Of a stretch of DNA of 64,000 nt, positions 23,301 through 32,196 are shown piece by piece. Every line of letters starts with the position of its first letter. Position 1 is the first letter of the stretch. The notes under the pieces were generated by a model. That model did no database searches, was not told the origin of the DNA, and worked only from the letters and a program-made list of their open reading frames with translations. Position numbers and translations under genes: made by a program. Source of the DNA: JBFLYO01 sp040756745 (lineage in GTDB: Bacteria > Bacteroidota > Ignavibacteria > UBA10030 > UBA6906); the NCBI GenBank assembly GCA_040756745.1, contig JBFLYO010000015.1, positions 1 to 64,000 of the forward strand. The letters run 5' to 3'.

Positions 23301-24547
23301 CGTCCTACATGGTCCCCTCGTCCGTCGTCCTGCTCGACGGGCTTCCACTGACCCCCAACGGGAAGGTAGACCGGCGGTCGCTTCCCGTGCCAGCACCCGC
23401 CGGTGGCAGCGGAGAGCGGACGATCAAGGCGCCGCGAGACATCCTGGAGAAGCAGCTCGCCAACATCTGGGAGCGGCTGTTCAACACCCGGCCGATCGGC
23501 GTCAGGGACAACTTCTTTGAACTCGGAGGACATTCCCTGCTCGCTGTGCGCCTCTTCTCGGAAGTGGAGAAGCTGACAGGGCAGAATCTCCCTCTGGTCA
23601 CGCTGTTCCAGGCGCCGACAATCGAGGCACTGGCGGGGGTGTTGCGGAACAAGGGATGGCAGGCCCACTGGTCTTCGCTTGTCCCGATCCGTGCCGGAGG
23701 GTCGAAACCCCCCTTTTACTGCGTCCATGGCGTTGGGGGAAATATCCTCGAATTTGAGCATTTTTCACGATATTTCGACCCAGACCGGCCGCTGTACGGT
23801 CTCCAGGCACAGGGGCTCGATGGCAAGCGTCCCCGTCACACCAGCGTCGAGGAAATGGCAGCACATTATGTAAGGGAGATCAGGGAATTCCAGCCGACGG
23901 GGCCATACTACCTCGGCGGATCATCGTTCGGCGGAATGGTGGCGTTTGAAATGGCCCGGCGGCTTACTGCGGATGGGCAGCGGGTCGGCCTCCTCGCGCT
24001 GTTCGACACAAACGCGCCGGGGTATCCCCGCTACCTCCCGGCAATCACGGCGTTCCGCAAGCGGCTCGACCATCTGCGATTCCGCGTGGAGCTTCATTGG
24101 AGCAACATCCGCGTCGCCGAACCGGCGATCCGGCGGGAATACCTTCGGGCCAAGACAGAACGTTTCATCCGCCAGTACAGGGCGAAGGGGAGGAGGAAAC
24201 TTTTGACGATGGTGCGGCGCGTACAGGAGATCTTTCTTCCGCGTGCGATCAGGCATGTCAAACAAGGGGGCCATCAGGCGAACCGGATGTATGAGCCGAA
24301 GCCGTACGCGGGGAAGATCACGCTGTTCCGTGCGACCGAACAACCGTACGGGATCATTCTCGACCGGACCAACGGATGGGCTCCCTTCGCCGCAGGCGGT
24401 ATTGACGTGCACGATATCCCGGGTCATCACGGAGCGATCATGAGAGAGCCGCGGGCAAAAATCCTTGTGCAGACCCTGATGACATGTCTTGAGCCCTCGG
24501 GGGCGGACGCTGTGACTCTTGGAAAGGAGAACGAACGTGGACAGTAA
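20393..24547 (+). CDS. Non-ribosomal peptide synthetase, terminal module C-A-T-TE
   Basis: The 1384-residue protein starts at GTG 20393 (a second GTG at 20402 is possible). The condensation domain has H167-H-I-I-A-D172-G173. The adenylation domain has 'YTSGSTGVPKG' at 641-651 and 'NGKVDRRS'. The carrier serine is S1048 ('ELGGHSLL'). A C-terminal alpha/beta-hydrolase thioesterase has G1176-S-S1178-F-G with a catalytic-type 'GHHG' near 1344. A hand-read specificity code is D-V-E-N-I-G-A-I-T-(K); the pocket opens 'SADVSLEQIL' rather than the usual 'FD.SV.E', so I do not assign an amino acid. As the only TE-bearing protein it should release the product by hydrolysis, cyclisation or transfer to an acceptor. 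The insertion between the Ser and His of the TE is long and basic (about residues 1220-1300). Confidence 0.93.
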   Translation: MPPVSIDQITADGGRTALTARTPAAIPRRPALDRIPLSFAQQRLWFLDQLEPGNTAYTIPVLLRITGAIDARLLARSVEEIIRRHESLRTIIRTEGGQPFQEILPPYTVQLEPTDLTAQPNASKLAEGMGRARVEVRKPFDLSRGPLFRANLWRLGDEDHLLLLTIHHIIADGWSVGLILRELQALYDAYRAGRPSPSREPEIQYADYAVWQREWLRGPVIEGQLAYWKKHLAVVPRVLELPTDRPRPSVQSMRGREVPVALSQGLSEELHRLSRREHVTLFMTLTAALQTLLARYSGQTDFLLGIPIAGRVRVETEHVVGLFVNTLALRADLSEDPTFSELLKRVLDDALGAYAHQDLPFDRLVEELRPERSPAYSPLVQVMFAFENVPLFQGNEKTLQCEPLRVESETSKFDLSLTLYEENGLRGFFEYATDLFDPPTIQRMSGHFQTLLRAICEHPDTPLSRLPILTDEERSALLSSAIRPRFARTPQPIHELFDAQVSRLPRAVAIEQGKRSVSYAELQRWSRRIAARLRAEGVHPEMTVGVCMNRSPEMVAVLLGILRAGGAYVPVDPDVPQERIRFVLEDAHARLVLTQARYAPVLSGLHAVTLIVQPEAEGLADPPAEFQDPSIGAETLAYVMYTSGSTGVPKGVEVTHGALASHCVECRDFYGLHNNDRVLQFASLSADVSLEQILPPLVSGAAVVLREQELLAPEELRRYILNAGLTVVNLPTSYWHQVAEEWANAATPVRFPRLRLVIVGGEAMLPQALMMWHRTTLSNVRLLNAYGPTETTITAATFEIPARTQGAGEGVLQVRIPIGKARGERTLLVLDGNLQPVPVGITGELFIGGPCLARGYLGRPEQTSEMFIADPFAPGEGRRLYRTGDLARLLPGGDIEFIGRRDSQVKIRGFRVELGEVEAVLAQCAGVRECAVAALNDVSEGNRLVAYVVPSPQGSATASSVREYLMGRVPSYMVPSSVVLLDGLPLTPNGKVDRRSLPVPAPAGGSGERTIKAPRDILEKQLANIWERLFNTRPIGVRDNFFELGGHSLLAVRLFSEVEKLTGQNLPLVTLFQAPTIEALAGVLRNKGWQAHWSSLVPIRAGGSKPPFYCVHGVGGNILEFEHFSRYFDPDRPLYGLQAQGLDGKRPRHTSVEEMAAHYVREIREFQPTGPYYLGGSSFGGMVAFEMARRLTADGQRVGLLALFDTNAPGYPRYLPAITAFRKRLDHLRFRVELHWSNIRVAEPAIRREYLRAKTERFIRQYRAKGRRKLLTMVRRVQEIFLPRAIRHVKQGGHQANRMYEPKPYAGKITLFRATEQPYGIILDRTNGWAPFAAGGIDVHDIPGHHGAIMREPRAKILVQTLMTCLEPSGADAVTLGKENERGQ
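24522..24528 (+). promoter_or_regulatory. Ribosome binding site deciding the kdsD start
   Basis: A strong purine-rich Shine-Dalgarno sequence lies inside the last codons of the terminal NRPS gene, 8 bases before GTG 24537. It argues for the GTG rather than the overlapping TTG at 24519 and for translational coupling of kdsD to the NRPS gene. Confidence 0.6.
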
Positions 24548-25532
24548 TGCGACATTCGTGGCTGACGAGATTCTGGAGGTTGCGCGGGCGACACTGCGCG
24601 CGGAGGCAGAAGCGATTCAGGTAGCCGCGGAGCGGCTCGGCGACAAGCTCCCACGCGCAGTGGAGCTGATTCTCTCATCGCGCGGGAAGGTGGTGATCAT
24701 CGGGATGGGCAAATCGGGGCACATCGGCCAGAAGATTGCCGCAACGCTGTGCAGTACCGGAACGCCGGCGGTCTTCCTCCACGCTGCCGAGGCGACGCAC
24801 GGCGACCTCGGGATCTACACGCCCGGCGACCCGACGATCCTTATTTCGAAAAGCGGGGCGACGGCCGAACTCGTGAACCTGATCCCCACCCTGAGGCAGT
24901 TCAAGACGCCGCTCATCGGAATACTGGGAAATCTCAGCTCTCCGCTCGCCCGTCAGGTGGACGTCGTGCTGGACGCGCGCGTTGCGCGGGAGGCAGACCC
25001 GCTCAATCTCGCCCCCACCTCGAGCAGCACGGTCGCGCTTGCGCTCGGCGACGCTCTTGCCGCTGCGCTCATGCAGGCGAGGAAGTTCAGCGACCTGGAC
25101 TTCGCCCGGTATCATCCCTCCGGACAGCTGGGTCGCAATCTCCTCTTGCGCGTGGCCGATGTCATGCACGTGGGAGATGAAGTGGCGTGGGTGGCTCCTT
25201 CCGACACGCTCCGCGCGGTGGTGATCGCCATGACGAAGCATCCGCTGGGCGCAGCCTGCGTCGTGGACGGTGAAAGGAGGCTCCACGGCATCATTACGGA
25301 CGGTGACCTCAGGCGCGCCCTGCAGGCGCACGACGATATCCGTCCCCTAACGGCGGCGGATATCATGACCGCCCATCCGATCGCCGTTGCTCCCGACGTG
25401 GTATTGCGCGACGCGGCACAGGTCATGGAGGATCGCCCGTCCCAGATATCCGTCCTGCCGGTGATCGATGAGCACCAGCACTGTGCCGGGTTGCTGCGGA
25501 TCCACGACGTCTATCAGACCGGCCTGGCGTGA
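24537..25532 (+). CDS. kdsD: Arabinose-5-phosphate isomerase (KdsD/KpsF family)
   Basis: I place the start at GTG 24537 because AAAGGAG (24522-24528) is ideally spaced; an in-frame TTG at 24519 lies on top of that site. The 331-residue product has an N-terminal SIS domain ('IIGMGKSGHIGQKIAATLCS', 'HGDLGIYTPGD', 'ISKSGATAELV', 'DPLNLAPTSSST') and two C-terminal CBS domains from about residue 205 ('VADVMHVGDEV', 'TAADIMTAHPIAV'). It converts D-ribulose 5-phosphate to D-arabinose 5-phosphate, the first step to Kdo. KpsF-type copies are common in capsule clusters. No other Kdo gene lies in the window. The start overlaps the NRPS stop by 11 bases, tying it to the same transcript. Confidence 0.92.
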   Translation: MDSNATFVADEILEVARATLRAEAEAIQVAAERLGDKLPRAVELILSSRGKVVIIGMGKSGHIGQKIAATLCSTGTPAVFLHAAEATHGDLGIYTPGDPTILISKSGATAELVNLIPTLRQFKTPLIGILGNLSSPLARQVDVVLDARVAREADPLNLAPTSSSTVALALGDALAAALMQARKFSDLDFARYHPSGQLGRNLLLRVADVMHVGDEVAWVAPSDTLRAVVIAMTKHPLGAACVVDGERRLHGIITDGDLRRALQAHDDIRPLTAADIMTAHPIAVAPDVVLRDAAQVMEDRPSQISVLPVIDEHQHCAGLLRIHDVYQTGLA

Positions 25533-27073
25533 GCGCAACGGGACATTCGCGGGCGCGCAATTTCATCGCCGGCGTCTTCAGCGGCTATGTGTTGATGTTT
25601 GCCACCGTGGCGGTGGGGTTGTGGCTTACGCCTTTCACACTCCGTTTCCTTAACCGCGAAGAGTACGCGATTTTCGCGCTCATGAGCGATGTGCTCATGT
25701 GGCTCGGGCTTCTCGACCTCGGCATCTCTGCCGGTCTTCGCGCACAGGCGGCCCAATTGACGGGGAGGCCGGATCAAGAGCGGCTCAACAGGCTCGCGAG
25801 CACGGCATTCTACGCTCAGAACATCGTCGTGCTTGCGGTCATTGTGATCGGCGGGGTTCTCGCACTCGGGTTTCCGCGCTTCTTTGTCGTTCGCCCCGAC
25901 CTGCACGACCAGTCCATCTACCTGATGGTGTTGATGGTCGGAGCGGTGGCGATGTCGCTGGGCACGCAGACATTCTCGGCGCTGTTGATCGCAAACCAGC
26001 AGATCCACGTCGACAACGCTTTCGGCCTGCTCAACATCGTCATCAGAACGGTGCTCACGGTCGTGCTCCTTGAGTCGGGGTGGGGGCTGTATTCGCTCGG
26101 GGTTGCCAATCTCGCCGCAAAGGCAACGTCGTCGAGCCTTGCAGTGGTCCGGACATTCCGGCTTCTGCCTGAACTTCAGATTCGCCGTTCGCTTGCGACC
26201 TGGGAGGTGTTGAAGAGCATCGGCAATCTGGGGGTGTGGTTCAGCCTTGGCGGGCTGGCCGGCATCATGATCTCCGGCCTGAGCCGGATCGTCACGGCCA
26301 AGATGGTATCGATGGAAGTGGTCACAACACTGACCCTCACCGGCCGGCTGTATTCGTTTTCGGGCGGGCTCATACTCCTGATGACCGATACGGCGCGTCC
26401 GATGCTGGGGCAGTTGCTGGGCCAGAAAAAGATGGGTGACGTGTTGAGGATCTACCGGCAGCTCTTCGCGCTTTCTGTCGGATGCGCCATTGTGCTGGCG
26501 CTGGCGATCTGGGCCGGGAATGGACCGTTTGTCACCGCCTGGGTTGGAGAGATCAACTACGGCGGCGCGGCGATGGATTTTGCCCTCGCAACGAACTTCA
26601 TTATCAGTTTCTGGGTTCGGCCCAACCGGTCTGTGTTGGCGGCCGCCCTCATTGTTCGACCGCAGGCAGTGAGCCAGATTGTCGAGGGGGCCTTGAACCT
26701 CGGGCTGTCGATCATCCTCGCCCGTCCCTTCGGCGTCTTCGGCATCGTGCTCGCAACAACCATTGCGAGTCTTCTGAGTTCGGCGTGGTACCTCCCGTAT
26801 CGGACCGCAAAAATGTTCAATCTCACATTTATGAAGTTCCTCTGGACCGACGTCTCAAAGCTCCTCATCCTTGCGGCCTGCCTCAGTCCGGTGGCCTACG
26901 GCGCACGAGTGATTGCATTTCAAACGTCGGGTTTCGTGGGCGCGGCGGTTGGTGCAGCGCTGGCAGGCGTTGCGGGTCTGACCATGCTCTGGTTCATTGT
27001 GTTTGATGCAGGATTGCGAATTTACATCCGGGAGAACCTTGTGAAGGTGCGGCAATCGGTCTTTCAGTTCTGA
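25529..27073 (+). CDS. wzx: Polysaccharide flippase (Wzx/MATE-like), system 1
   Basis: GTG 25529 overlaps the kdsD stop (GTGA). The 514-residue product is hydrophobic throughout, with about 12-14 predicted membrane helices, including 'VLMFATVAVGLWLTPFTLRF', 'GVLALGFPRFF' and 'GAAVGAALAGVAGLTMLWF'. The N-terminal 'GYVLMF...TPFTLRFLNREEYAIFAL' pattern is that of the MOP-superfamily Wzx proteins that flip undecaprenyl-linked repeat units across the inner membrane. A second Wzx occurs at 57077. It is the only flippase close to the NRPS island. Confidence 0.85.
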   Translation: MSATGHSRARNFIAGVFSGYVLMFATVAVGLWLTPFTLRFLNREEYAIFALMSDVLMWLGLLDLGISAGLRAQAAQLTGRPDQERLNRLASTAFYAQNIVVLAVIVIGGVLALGFPRFFVVRPDLHDQSIYLMVLMVGAVAMSLGTQTFSALLIANQQIHVDNAFGLLNIVIRTVLTVVLLESGWGLYSLGVANLAAKATSSSLAVVRTFRLLPELQIRRSLATWEVLKSIGNLGVWFSLGGLAGIMISGLSRIVTAKMVSMEVVTTLTLTGRLYSFSGGLILLMTDTARPMLGQLLGQKKMGDVLRIYRQLFALSVGCAIVLALAIWAGNGPFVTAWVGEINYGGAAMDFALATNFIISFWVRPNRSVLAAALIVRPQAVSQIVEGALNLGLSIILARPFGVFGIVLATTIASLLSSAWYLPYRTAKMFNLTFMKFLWTDVSKLLILAACLSPVAYGARVIAFQTSGFVGAAVGAALAGVAGLTMLWFIVFDAGLRIYIRENLVKVRQSVFQF

Positions 27074-27139
27074 CAGCCATGGTACGAAGATCCATGAACA
27101 TCCTTCACCCGCGTGACGCAGCGGGGAGGAGCGTGCACG

Positions 27140-28375
27140 ATGCCTGAGATCGTCATCATCTCCGGAGGCGGCTCCGTCCATCATGCCCGCCCGCTCCTGG
27201 GTCACTTCGGGGACCGGGCAGTGGTGGAGTCAGATCGTCTGCCGGCCAGCCTGCTGCGGCATGACCCCGATCTCGTGATCACCTTCGACGAACACGACTG
27301 CGAGCTCGGACTGTTGACGGGAGAAATGACACGCCAGGGGGTCGCGACGCTGCAGATCATGGACGGCATCCTGGAATGGCGCAGAACCTGGCAGTACCCG
27401 ACGTCGGCACAGAAGCGTCCACTGAACCAGCCGGTCCTGGCGCACAAGGTGGCATGCCTGGGGCGCGCCGATGCACGGATCATGGAGTCGTGGGGGAACG
27501 TCGGCAAATGCGAGGTGATCGGGAGTCCCAGGTTTGATCATCTCGTGAAGGAACGGCGTGAGCCCCGGCTCACTGCGGTTAGCGGGCGCCCCATGCGGCT
27601 GCTCGTCATGACTGCAAAGACCCCGGGGTTTACGCCGGAGCAGGTCGAGACGACCTACCGGTCGCTGAAGGATATCCGAGATGCGCTGGCGGGCAGGGGG
27701 GACGTGGAGATCCTCTGGCGTGTGACCCAAAACATGCACACAAGGCTCGGAGTTCACGATACTGTACGGGATGTGACCGGCGGTGAGCTCCATGAGGTGC
27801 TCCGCAAGGTGGATGCGGTGGTCACCACCTCCTCGACGGCAATGCTCGAAGCAATGCTCTGCGGCAGGCCGACGGCGGTCCTCGATTATCACAACTGTCC
27901 GCACTACGTCGCGGCTGCTTGGCGCATTACCGCTGCGTCGCAGATTGGGCCTGTGGTGGAGGAACTTCGCACCCCGCCGCTGGAGCGCATGCTGTATCAG
28001 GACTACTGCCTCCACGATGCGCTCTCGTGCTCCACGCCGGCACTGCCGAGAATGGTCAGGCTCATCGAAGGGATGATCGCCATTCGGAAGGAGTGGAAGT
28101 CGGGAGGGGAAGCAACCCTCCGGTTCCCTCACCGGATCGTCAACGAACCCGAGGAGCATGTTGCCTGGCCGGCGACGCCGTTTGACATGGAGAAGCTGTA
28201 CCCCGGGCATCCCGTCTTCGGCCGCTCCGATCTCGCCGCGATGCAGGCCGAGCTCGAATCCGCGCTTGGCACTGTCGAGCGGCTTCATGCACAGGTGGAA
28301 TTGCTGACGCTACGGCTCCACAGGATACCAGGGTATACACTCGCGGCGCGGATACGTAAAATGCTCAAGCGCTAG
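27140..28375 (+). CDS. Capsule synthase/CDP-glycerol-transferase-like GT-B protein
   Basis: ATG 27140 has GGGGAGGA at 27123-27130; a GTG at 27113 would be upstream of that site. The 411-residue protein opens 'MPEIVIISGGGSVHHARPLL' and carries a late 'VDAVVTTSSTAMLEAMLCGRPTAVLDY' segment. The latter is typical of GT-B enzymes related to CDP-glycerol glycerophosphotransferases and capsule synthases. The C-terminus (from about residue 360) is heptad-like ('LAAMQAELESALGTVERLHA') and ends in a basic amphipathic tail, possibly for membrane association. It probably transfers a polyol-phosphate or sugar during repeat-unit assembly; the donor is not clear. It follows wzx by 66 bases. Confidence 0.6.
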   Translation: MPEIVIISGGGSVHHARPLLGHFGDRAVVESDRLPASLLRHDPDLVITFDEHDCELGLLTGEMTRQGVATLQIMDGILEWRRTWQYPTSAQKRPLNQPVLAHKVACLGRADARIMESWGNVGKCEVIGSPRFDHLVKERREPRLTAVSGRPMRLLVMTAKTPGFTPEQVETTYRSLKDIRDALAGRGDVEILWRVTQNMHTRLGVHDTVRDVTGGELHEVLRKVDAVVTTSSTAMLEAMLCGRPTAVLDYHNCPHYVAAAWRITAASQIGPVVEELRTPPLERMLYQDYCLHDALSCSTPALPRMVRLIEGMIAIRKEWKSGGEATLRFPHRIVNEPEEHVAWPATPFDMEKLYPGHPVFGRSDLAAMQAELESALGTVERLHAQVELLTLRLHRIPGYTLAARIRKMLKR

Positions 28376-28381
28376 GCCGGC

Positions 28382-29524
28382 GTGAAACGGACCACCACAA
28401 TCCTGGTCGCACACTCCAGGCCCGACACGGTAAGCGGCGCAGAGCTGGCGATCGCAGACATGATCGACAAGCGGCGGGACGGCCTTCATTACCTTATGCT
28501 GACTCCGGGGGAAGGAGTGCTGGCGTCCCACTACCGCGAACGGGGGTATGAAGTCTGGGCGAGTGAACTGCAGACACGACGGCGGCTCTATCCGGGATTG
28601 CATACCGTCCAGTCGGTTGTCTTTGCAAGGAAGTTCAAGAACCGCCGTGTGGACGCGGTCCTGTGCAACACGTTTGCAGCTGCAGCGCGGGTGAAAACGG
28701 CATGTCGCATGGCCCGCATTCCCTGCGGGATCTATGTCCGGGAGTACATCACGAAGAAGCGCCTTCATCGGGAGATCCTGCAGAACGCCCAGATGGTCTT
28801 CGCGGTCTCGAAAGATGTTGCGGAGTACCTCTCTGATATTGTGACGCTCGAGCGCCTTGTCGTTGCCTATGATCACATTAACCCGGAGCCGCTGATGGAG
28901 CGGGTTGCGGCCCATCGCGCTCGGAACACGCGTTTGCTCCCGTTTGAACGGCGGCACCCTGTAGTCGGCATCATCGGCCGGATCACCCGGTACAAGCAAC
29001 AGGACCTGTTCGTCCGCGCAGTGCCGTTGATACTCGCTGCTATCCCTGAGGCGCGCTTTGTGGTTGTCGGCGCGGCGGGGAGCCGTGAGAAAGACTTTGA
29101 ATCGGAACTTCCTGCGATTGCGCGACAGCTGAAGGTGGAAGACAGAGTCGCGTTCATGGGGCATCGAACGGACGCTCTGGAGGTCACGTCTGAGCTGTCG
29201 GTGTGCTGCCTCACTTCCGACCGGGAACCCTTCCCGCGGACGGTGCTGGAGGCACAGCTGGTCGGCGTTCCCGTGGTCGCGGCAAACACCGGCGGTTGCC
29301 GCGAGATGGTGGAGGACAACGTCACGGGCGCCGTGTTCCCCCCCGTTGGCGAGGACGCGGCGCAGAGGCTGGCTGAAGCCGTCATCGGTCTGTTGCGTGA
29401 CCCGGAGCGGGCGAAGGCGCTTGCCTGCCGCGCCCGCGAACGGCTGTTGAACAGCGTTGCAGGGCCAGAACCTGTCAGAGTGTTTGAAGACCATCTCAGC
29501 AGGCTGAGTGAACTCCATGTCTGA
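28382..29524 (+). CDS. Glycosyltransferase family 4 protein
   Basis: The 380-residue product starts at GTG 28382, 6 bases after the previous stop. It has the two-domain GT-B layout: an N-terminal acceptor domain ('VSGAELAIADMI') and a C-terminal donor domain opening 'VVGIIGRITRYKQQDLFVRA'. The EX7E motif is E-P-F-P-R-T-V-L-E in 'SDREPFPRTVLEAQLVG', followed by 'ANTGGCREMV'. It should be a retaining transferase adding one sugar of the repeat unit on the cytoplasmic face. Donor and linkage are not readable. It overlaps the next gene. Confidence 0.88.
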   Translation: MKRTTTILVAHSRPDTVSGAELAIADMIDKRRDGLHYLMLTPGEGVLASHYRERGYEVWASELQTRRRLYPGLHTVQSVVFARKFKNRRVDAVLCNTFAAAARVKTACRMARIPCGIYVREYITKKRLHREILQNAQMVFAVSKDVAEYLSDIVTLERLVVAYDHINPEPLMERVAAHRARNTRLLPFERRHPVVGIIGRITRYKQQDLFVRAVPLILAAIPEARFVVVGAAGSREKDFESELPAIARQLKVEDRVAFMGHRTDALEVTSELSVCCLTSDREPFPRTVLEAQLVGVPVVAANTGGCREMVEDNVTGAVFPPVGEDAAQRLAEAVIGLLRDPERAKALACRARERLLNSVAGPEPVRVFEDHLSRLSELHV

Positions 29525-30713
29525 ACAACGCGTGGGCGTGGTAGCACGGTTGACCGAGCCGGGAGGAGTCCAGTCAGTTGCCCTTTCGATGATCAAAGGG
29601 CTGAACCGGCGCGGGATCGTTCCCGACGTCCTCTGGGACGTCCCCCCTTCGCACACCTTGCTCGAGAACGCGGGCGTCAAGGCCGACTTCCACCACGTCA
29701 AGTTCCCGTTCTCGACGTTCCTCATCGACAAGATGCCGCTCAGTCTCCGGTATCTTGCGTTTCTTATCAACGCCGTCGACGGCAATCGGTTCCGCGGCGT
29801 CTATGATTTCGTCTACACCGTGAATCAGCTCTTCGTGTTCCCGCCGGACTTTCCGCATCTCTATTTTCTCTCAGGGCCGCCGCTCCTGCCGCAGCTGGAC
29901 ATCCCTCCCCCGGGGATCAAGGGTGTTCCGCTTGCATTCTTCAAGTGGATCTACCGGACGTTCTACCGCGCGCGGCTGCCGATCTATGATTATCAGCCGG
30001 GGCGGAATTTTGTCATCAATTCCTATTATACGGCCCGGCTCTTCAAGGAAGCGCATGGCATTGACCTGCCCGTCGTCCACCCCCCCATCGACGTGTCGTC
30101 GCGCAGTTTCGAACCGGATGACCTGCCGCGCCGTGACTCCCTTGTGTTCTTCTCGCGGATCGTCTATTATAAGAGGCCGGAGATGGTCATGGCCCTGGCA
30201 CGCCGGCACCCGCAGTTCCGGACCGTGATCATGGGGGGCGTGCAGCCGCACCGCCGACCGTATTTCGACGATCTTCGGGAGCGAGCCAGGGCGGAAGGGT
30301 TGAATGTCGTCTTTATCGACAATCCCCCGAATGAGCGGGTCCGGGAGGAACTGGCCAGGGCGAGGTTCTACATCTTCCCGGCGATCAACGAGCATTTCGG
30401 GATGACGACTCCGGAAGCGATCGCATCGGGGGCGATCCCCTTCGTGCATGATTCGGGGGGGCAGGTGGAGATCGTGAACGACGATCGCTGCCGCTTTGTG
30501 GACGCCGAATTCTTCGAGAAATTTCGTTCTCTGGTGGAACTCCCCGACGCGGAGCTCCAGCGCATCCGACAGAAGCTTGTCGCGCACGTCCACGAATACT
30601 CAGAGGAGGCATTCATCAGCAAGGTGATTCCGTATCTTGACGGGGTGGTACAACGCCCTTCCATGAACGGCGCGGGGGAGAGCATGTTGCCGGCAGGACA
30701 CCATGAGCGCTGA
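29517..30713 (+). CDS. Glycosyltransferase family 4 protein
   Basis: ATG 29517 overlaps the previous stop by 8 bases; GTG 29508 is in frame three codons upstream. The product of about 398 residues has 'LTEPGGVQSVALSMIKGLNRRG' at the N-terminus. A donor domain starts near 'LVFFSRIVYYKRPEMVMALA', and the EX7E is E-H-F-G-M-T-T-P-E in 'AINEHFGMTTPEAIASG'. An Arg/Pro-rich hydrophobic middle ('YLAFLINAVDGN') may associate with the membrane. It is predicted to extend the lipid-linked repeat unit. It overlaps the start of the Wzy-like gene by 11 bases. Confidence 0.87.
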   Translation: MSEQRVGVVARLTEPGGVQSVALSMIKGLNRRGIVPDVLWDVPPSHTLLENAGVKADFHHVKFPFSTFLIDKMPLSLRYLAFLINAVDGNRFRGVYDFVYTVNQLFVFPPDFPHLYFLSGPPLLPQLDIPPPGIKGVPLAFFKWIYRTFYRARLPIYDYQPGRNFVINSYYTARLFKEAHGIDLPVVHPPIDVSSRSFEPDDLPRRDSLVFFSRIVYYKRPEMVMALARRHPQFRTVIMGGVQPHRRPYFDDLRERARAEGLNVVFIDNPPNERVREELARARFYIFPAINEHFGMTTPEAIASGAIPFVHDSGGQVEIVNDDRCRFVDAEFFEKFRSLVELPDAELQRIRQKLVAHVHEYSEEAFISKVIPYLDGVVQRPSMNGAGESMLPAGHHER

Positions 30714-32196
30714 CGGAACCGCATACGCTGTCCCTGTTGCGCTGAACGGCCGTCCGATCCGGCTCCCCGCTCCGCGGGCCGAGCAGGGGATGAGCCCGGT
30801 GGCACACCGTCTCTTCCGCAGGCGGGTGATTGTGCAGGTGTTGCTCTGCGCGCTGCCGGTGACGTTCCTGCTGGCGTTCAGCAGGGCGTCGCTTGCGGGA
30901 GCAGCCCTCTGGGCGTTGTTCGGATTGTTGATGGTCCGCCTGATGTTCCTCGGACGCGCTACCGAACTCCTCTGTCTTCTGATCGCGCTCGCGCCGCTGC
31001 TGAACCTGTTGCGCGATTTTGCCCCTACGTACCAGATCATTGCGTTCACCTCCCTCCTCGGCATCCTGTATTATGCCTTGAGGTCGCATGCCGATCTCTG
31101 GAACGTCATGCGGAAGAATGCGCTTGCATCAGTGCTCCTCATGTTCGTGACGATCTACTACGCGGCCAGTTTCATTTTTACGGGAAAATACGACATCAAT
31201 CTCCGGCTGTTTGATCTCGCCTTCACGGTGATCATCGTCCTCATCGTCGGGCGGAGCCGCCAACTGCTCGGCGTCGCGCTGCTCGGGCTCGTCATCTCGG
31301 GCTGGGCGGTCGGCCTGGCGATGCTCCAGCACCTCGATGTGACGATCGGCTCGCGTCTCGGTTCGATGCTTGTGGAGGGGCACATTCTCGGGAACCCGGT
31401 GTCACTCGGGACGCCGCTTGCCCTCTGCTTTCTCGGGCTTGTGCTCGATCGCGGACGGTGGTTTAACCTCGAGCACCGGCCCGTCCTCCGCCTGGCGCTG
31501 GCGATTCCGACATTCGCACTGCTTGCGCTCACGACCTCGCGCGCCGCGTGGCTCGTGACGGCGGGAGGCATCCTCGTCGCACTCGTGTTTGACGGGAGGT
31601 CGCGGGGTCGGCTGCTGCTGTTGATCGGCCTCGCGGCAATTATTCTGCAGGCGGTTCTCCTGAGCCCGTACGGTGAGGGGCTCCAGGCGGGGCTGGACAG
31701 GACGTTCAGCGAAGAGCGCTCCGCTACGAGCCGCACGAGCGGGCGGTCGGACCAGTGGGTGGTGACGTACTATGCGCTCACGACCTCTGCAAGCAGCCTG
31801 CTGTACGGCTACGGACCCGGCCTGAGTCCACGGGTCTATGCGAAGTATTCCAAAGAAGCCCGCGGTGTCACATATGCCGTCGGCGGCGAAGCCCAGTTCC
31901 ATTCGCTGTATATGCAGGTCGCCGTTGAGATGGGACTTCTCGGCCTCACGCTGTTCCTGACATGGTTGATCACCGGTTTGGTGAAGAACTTCCGGTGGAT
32001 GACCCGGTATAAGCGGATCGTGCCATTCGTCTTCTTTCTCGGGTACATGATCATCATCGTGACGGTCAGCGGCAACGATTCCGTTTCCGGCCTCTTCCTC
32101 GGGATCGGGCTGCTCACAACCTTTCGTCCGGACCGCCGGCTCAGGCCTGGATCGCGGCGGGAGGTCAGAGCGCCGGCGCGAGGCGTGACCGTGTGA
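30703..32196 (+). CDS. wzy: O-antigen polymerase/ligase-like membrane protein (Wzy), system 1
   Basis: The 497-residue protein has a cytoplasmic N-terminus of about 40 residues followed by about 11-12 membrane helices. 'ALTTSRAAWLVTAGG' and the periplasmic-loop segment 'QFHSLYMQVAVEMGLLGL' are the usual signatures of the Wzy/WaaL (O-antigen ligase, PF04932) family. Wzy polymerises flipped repeat units in the periplasm; WaaL-like members attach chains to an acceptor, and sequence alone does not separate them. It lies between glycosyltransferases and a GNAT gene, with a 4-base overlap (GTGA) to the latter. A second family member is at 55680. Confidence 0.85.
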   Translation: MSADGTAYAVPVALNGRPIRLPAPRAEQGMSPVAHRLFRRRVIVQVLLCALPVTFLLAFSRASLAGAALWALFGLLMVRLMFLGRATELLCLLIALAPLLNLLRDFAPTYQIIAFTSLLGILYYALRSHADLWNVMRKNALASVLLMFVTIYYAASFIFTGKYDINLRLFDLAFTVIIVLIVGRSRQLLGVALLGLVISGWAVGLAMLQHLDVTIGSRLGSMLVEGHILGNPVSLGTPLALCFLGLVLDRGRWFNLEHRPVLRLALAIPTFALLALTTSRAAWLVTAGGILVALVFDGRSRGRLLLLIGLAAIILQAVLLSPYGEGLQAGLDRTFSEERSATSRTSGRSDQWVVTYYALTTSASSLLYGYGPGLSPRVYAKYSKEARGVTYAVGGEAQFHSLYMQVAVEMGLLGLTLFLTWLITGLVKNFRWMTRYKRIVPFVFFLGYMIIIVTVSGNDSVSGLFLGIGLLTTFRPDRRLRPGSRREVRAPARGVTV

